A stretch of 8,661 bases of DNA. Source: Candidatus Rokuibacteriota bacterium. GTDB taxonomy: Bacteria > JAUVQV01. The notes under the pieces were generated by a model. That model ran no database searches. It saw only the letters and a program-made list of their open reading frames with translations, and was not told the DNA's origin. Within the stretch, counting starts at the first letter, position 1. Each line of letters opens with the position of its first letter. The position numbers and the translations under genes were made by a program. This document shows positions 6,362-8,661 of the stretch, in pieces. Location: contig JAUWCW010000071.1 in NCBI GenBank assembly GCA_030609125.1, positions 1 through 8,661 on the forward strand. The letters run 5' to 3'.

Positions 6362-6405
6362 AAATCCCGGCAGTTTTTCATACAGCTGAAAGAGCCGGGA
6401 GATTT
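6362..6405. repeat. Long imperfect inverted repeat beside the PEGA lipoprotein promoter
   Basis: Left arm 6362-6380 and right arm 6387-6405 surround the six-base loop TACAGC. Pairing includes CCCGGC (6366-6371) with GCCGGG (6394-6399), TTTTTCA (6374-6380) with TGAAAGA (6387-6393, one G-T wobble) and AAAT with ATTT. There is one two-base bulge on each arm (AG at 6372-6373, and one beside 6400-6402). About 17 base pairs form. It ends seven bases before the TTGACA at 6412. No gene reads into it from either side, so a terminator role is unlikely; an operator is more likely. Confidence 0.55.
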
Positions 6406-6411
6406 TACGGC

Positions 6412-6440
6412 TTGACAAAACCGCCTTGCACGGATTATTC
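6412..6440 (+). promoter_or_regulatory. Promoter candidate for the PEGA lipoprotein gene
   Basis: A perfect -35 TTGACA (6412-6417) is followed after 17 bases by the weak -10 TTATTC (6435-6440); GATTAT (6433-6438, spacer 15) is an alternative. Transcription would begin around 6445-6448, only a few bases before the ATG at 6452, so the mRNA could be leaderless or nearly so. Confidence 0.4.
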
Positions 6441-6451
6441 CCTTAAGCGTA

Positions 6452-7696
6452 ATGACAGGCACTCTCCCTGAATGTCTTACACGGCGGACCTCTTTCACCA
6501 GCTGTCTTCTTTTCGCCCTGACACTTCTGGCGAGCGGCTGTCAGCTCACCCCGCCGCCCGGCACGAGCGCCTCATCCGCGGAAGGCACATCGGGCGCCCT
6601 CCGTATCCGCACCAGCCCGTCGGGAGCACGGATCACCCTCGACGGCAAGCCCGTTCCGGACAGGACACCGACGGTTATCTCCCTCCTTGCGCCGGGGGAG
6701 CACGAGGTCGCGCTGAAGGTGCCGGGATATCTGGGATGGGACAGGAAGGTCTTTCTCGAGGCGGGCAGGACCGTCAATGTCGACGTTCTGCTGACGCCGA
6801 TGACCACCGGGTCGCTCAGCGTCAGCAGCGTGCCCTTCCAGAGTCTGATCTTCATCGACGGCAAGCCGACCCCGTGGCTGACGCCGGCCACCGTCGACAA
6901 TCTTCCCCTGGGGACCCACACGGTCCTGCTCAGGCGGGACGGGTACGAAGACTGGTCCCACGCCATCGTTGTCGTCGAAAACCGGCAGCTCCAGCTCAAG
7001 GCATCTCTCAAGCCCGACAGGGGCATACGGGGGAACCTCAATATCCAGACATCTCCTTCCCGGGCCGACATCCACCTCGACGGCTACCCGACGGGCAACC
7101 GTACGCCCGCCACGCTCTTCAACCTCCTCGCCGGGAGTCACACCATCCAATTGAGGAAGAAAGGCCACATCACCTGGAGCGACGAGGTGACGATCCGGGA
7201 GGAGAAGACCTCCAATCTCCTCGTCACCCTGAGCCGGACGGAGCCCACGCTGTCGGGGTCGGCGGAGATTGATTCCACTCCCCCGGGAGCGGAGGTGACT
7301 CTCGACGGAGTCAAGGTGCGCCGGCACACGCCTGCCATATTCGAGAGCATCGCCACCGGCAGCCACACTCTCAAGGTCGAAAAGCGCGGCTATCTCGCCT
7401 GGGAGGGCGAATTCACCGTGCGGCCGCAGGAGACAACGGTCCTGGCCGTCACCCTTGACTACCGGATCCACGGAATGCTGAACCTGCTGGTGAAGTCCAC
7501 CCCCTCAGGCGCGGCGGTCACCGTCGACGGCGCCCCGTCGGGTCAGACGACGCCCGCCACCTTCGACGAGCTGACACCGGGGAACCATCAGATCTCCCTG
7601 GAAAAGGAGGGGTACCGGAGGTGGTCAAGCCCCGTGGAGGTCTCCTCCAACAAGGTGTCGATCGTCCAGGCCGAACTTGTTCCCGAGGGGGACTGA
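6452..7696 (+). CDS. Lipoprotein with five tandem PEGA repeats
   Basis: 414 residues to the TGA at 7694. The N-terminal signal has basic residues RR (11-12), a hydrophobic core and the lipobox LASGC (cysteine 30), so it should be lipid-anchored in the envelope. Five PEGA-type repeats of about 70 residues follow, near 48-116, 120-188, 194-262, 268-337 and 341-410. Each has the pattern S-x-P-x-x-A-x-x-x-x-D-G, then TPATxxxLxxGxH and xxGYxxW. PEGA domains are small beta-sandwich modules of bacterial surface proteins. Repeats are diverged, not recent copies. No Shine-Dalgarno sequence precedes the ATG, matching a possibly leaderless transcript, and no other start exists in this frame before the lipobox. 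Oddly, the same frame stays open and coding-like for 95 codons after the TGA (see the entry at 7697). The full gene was probably about 510 codons, so this is either a shortened or a readthrough product. Confidence 0.9.
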   Translation: MTGTLPECLTRRTSFTSCLLFALTLLASGCQLTPPPGTSASSAEGTSGALRIRTSPSGARITLDGKPVPDRTPTVISLLAPGEHEVALKVPGYLGWDRKVFLEAGRTVNVDVLLTPMTTGSLSVSSVPFQSLIFIDGKPTPWLTPATVDNLPLGTHTVLLRRDGYEDWSHAIVVVENRQLQLKASLKPDRGIRGNLNIQTSPSRADIHLDGYPTGNRTPATLFNLLAGSHTIQLRKKGHITWSDEVTIREEKTSNLLVTLSRTEPTLSGSAEIDSTPPGAEVTLDGVKVRRHTPAIFESIATGSHTLKVEKRGYLAWEGEFTVRPQETTVLAVTLDYRIHGMLNLLVKSTPSGAAVTVDGAPSGQTTPATFDELTPGNHQISLEKEGYRRWSSPVEVSSNKVSIVQAELVPEGD

Positions 7697-7984
7697 CCAA
7701 AGGCCGTCGTCATCGCCAGCGGGGAGAACGAAATAGAACTGGACGCCAGACTCTGGCGAGGAGGGGCGGCCGTCGAAAGCGGGGAGACCGTCGTCTTCAC
7801 CGTGGATCCGCCCTACTTCGGGCGTTTCTCCCCCCGGGAGCCTTCTGTCGAGGGGGGCCGGGCCCGCACGGTCGTCTCTATCCTGTCTCCCCTGCAGAAA
7901 GTCCGCGTCAGCCTCACCGCGGGAAACCTGAAGACGGACTGCATTCTGAAGAAGGGCCTTGCCGGGTGGGAAGTTGAGCCGTAA
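7697..7984 (+). other. In-frame C-terminal extension of the PEGA lipoprotein beyond a TGA: Ig/Big-like domain
   Basis: This stretch is in exactly the reading frame of the PEGA gene (no shift), with only the TGA at 7694-7696 between them; it ends at TAA 7982-7984. Its 95 codons give a beta-rich sequence: KAVVIASGENEIELDARL, then GGAAVESGETVVFTVDPP, then ARTVVSILSPLQKVRVSLTA. This follows the layout of Big_1/invasin-type Ig-like domains (a statement about fold pattern, not a database hit). There is no ATG, GTG or TTG in this frame before GTG 7802, which would remove the first third of the domain, so it is not an independent gene. The stop context is TGAC, known as leaky in bacteria. Possible explanations are a nonsense mutation (for example CGA or TGG to TGA), a sequence error or programmed readthrough. 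Genes nearby end in TGA and use it in overlaps, so code reassignment is excluded. Confidence 0.75.
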
Positions 7985-8080
7985 GTCTCTAAGCAAATGA
8001 TGTTTTTTGCCTCGGCATGTCACTCTTGTCCGGGGAGAGAAGACCAGGCTTTCCGTCACTCTCGGGCCGCGGTGAGACAA

Positions 8081-8661
8081 TCAGGCACCGAGGACGCCGT
8101 CCAGGATGCCGGCGAGTACTCCGGCCTGATTGCGCCTTTCATAGAGAGGAAAGCGTCTCCCCTCCCTCCCACCCCTTCCTTCCCGCCACTCTTCGTAACG
8201 GCTCCGGATGAAACTCCGCACTCCTTCCTCGTCGTGCGAGGAAAACATCTCACCCGTCCCGGTCTCCCGGAGAATGAGGGCCGCCTCGTGATCACGGGGA
8301 CCAATCCCGAGAATGGGGTTTCCCGTGGGCAGGTACTCGAAGAGCTTCGAGGGCAGACTGTACCGGTGCAGCGGGTCTTCGTTGACCACCAGGAGGAGGA
8401 CCTGCTTTTCATAGAGGAGCCGGTTGAACTGTTCATGCGGCAGGTGCGGCCTGATCTCCAGGTTCTTCCCGGGGAGAGCCGCCTCCAGGTGACTTCTTAT
8501 CGAACCGGGAGTTTCCCCGACCACGCGAACGAGGCAGTCCCTCGACAGGTCTTCGTCCCGCCGGATCAGTCCGGCGATCTGATCGATGAAGCGCAGGGGA
8601 AACCCCTTCTCGTAACTCGTCCCAAAGTACGACATCGTGAACCTGCCGGTATCGCGGAGAC
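8081..8661 (-). CDS. GT-B glycosyltransferase, C-terminal part (N-terminus beyond right edge)
   Basis: 192 residues are visible, ending at TGA 8081-8083. The frame is open through the window edge, beginning LRDTGRFTMSYFGTSYEKGF, so the ATG at 8635 is internal and not the start. The pattern YFGTSYEKGFPLRFIDQIAGL, then CLVRVVGE, then LEIRPHLPHEQFNRLLYEKQ and LPSKLFEYLPTGNPILGIG is the nucleotide-sugar binding half of GT4-like GT-B enzymes; the E in KLFEYL sits where these enzymes hold the donor sugar nucleotide. The last 30 residues are Arg/Glu/Gly-rich and probably a tail. Likely role: cytoplasmic transfer of a sugar in polysaccharide or lipopolysaccharide assembly. Donor and acceptor cannot be told. 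It is convergent with the PEGA gene, with 96 bases between its stop and the TAA at 7984. I see no clear terminator there. Confidence 0.85.
   Translation of the reverse strand, partial: LRDTGRFTMSYFGTSYEKGFPLRFIDQIAGLIRRDEDLSRDCLVRVVGETPGSIRSHLEAALPGKNLEIRPHLPHEQFNRLLYEKQVLLLVVNEDPLHRYSLPSKLFEYLPTGNPILGIGPRDHEAALILRETGTGEMFSSHDEEGVRSFIRSRYEEWREGRGGREGRRFPLYERRNQAGVLAGILDGVLGA

Noticed and set aside
7694-7740. Selenocysteine insertion at the TGA
   Set aside because: I found no convincing bacterial SECIS-type hairpin just downstream and no redox motif around the codon; a PEGA/Ig surface protein is not an expected selenoprotein.
7802-7984. Independent small gene starting at GTG 7802
   Set aside because: It would start inside the Ig-like domain, with the first strands left upstream in the same frame and no ribosome site; better explained as part of the lipoprotein gene.
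7625-8080. 151-codon minus-strand open frame between the lipoprotein and the glycosyltransferase
   Set aside because: Antisense to the Ig-like extension; no signature and no ribosome site. The opposite strand reads as a plausible beta-rich domain in frame with the PEGA gene.
7985-8080. Terminator between the PEGA gene and the glycosyltransferase
   Set aside because: The T6 run at 8004-8009 has no stable hairpin immediately before it on the plus strand, and the other strand shows no stem with a T-tract.

Overview
The window is GC-rich DNA, about two thirds G+C by eye (not counted). It looks like a chromosomal piece from an anaerobic, electron-transferring Desulfobacterota/Deltaproteobacteria-type organism, most like the Desulfuromonadales (Geobacter/Desulfuromonas relatives). 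That placement is inferred from a small multiheme cytochrome c, an ECF sigma / zinc-finger anti-sigma pair, CTTGACA-type -35 boxes and the overall protein style. No rRNA, tRNA, CRISPR array, insertion sequence or phage gene was seen.

Layout. (1) Positions 1-2648, minus strand: a three-gene operon for a Gld-type ABC transporter, with ATPase (GldA/ABC-2 type), permease (GldF-like) and auxiliary membrane-anchored subunit (GldG-like). The last gene runs off the left edge. ATPase and permease overlap by a GTGA junction, and the permease and GldG-like genes are 7 bases apart. A good sigma-70 type promoter lies at 2744-2773. (2) Positions 2926-4964, plus strand: a divergent ECF sigma factor and its membrane anti-sigma factor, coupled by an ATGA overlap. 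The anti-sigma factor is unusually long. (3) Positions 5083-5532, plus: a secreted tetraheme cytochrome c with its own leader and promoter-like region. (4) Positions 5535-6266 (or 6272), minus: an exported DUF4412-like protein, convergent with the cytochrome and only 2 bases from it. (5) Positions 6452-7696, plus: a lipoprotein made of five PEGA repeats. Its frame continues after a single in-frame TGA for another 95 codons (7697-7981, stop TAA 7982-7984) that read as an Ig/Big-like domain. (6) Positions 8081-8661, minus: the C-terminal part of a GT-B glycosyltransferase entering from the right edge.

How the genes may work together. Most products face or build the cell envelope: an ABC-2 exporter, an envelope-stress type sigma/anti-sigma switch, an exported cytochrome, a periplasmic DUF4412-like protein, a surface-type lipoprotein and a glycosyltransferase. 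Gene order alone does not show that they form one system; there are at least five transcription units on alternating strands.

The most unusual point is the PEGA lipoprotein. Coding-like sequence continues in the same frame past a TGA in the leaky context TGAC, with no usable start codon for the downstream part. This is either a recent nonsense change (or sequence error) or stop-codon readthrough producing two forms of a surface protein. Next in interest are the 456-residue anti-sigma factor, the cytochrome with exactly eight histidines for four hemes, and dyad-symmetric DNA beside the promoters of the cytochrome and the lipoprotein.
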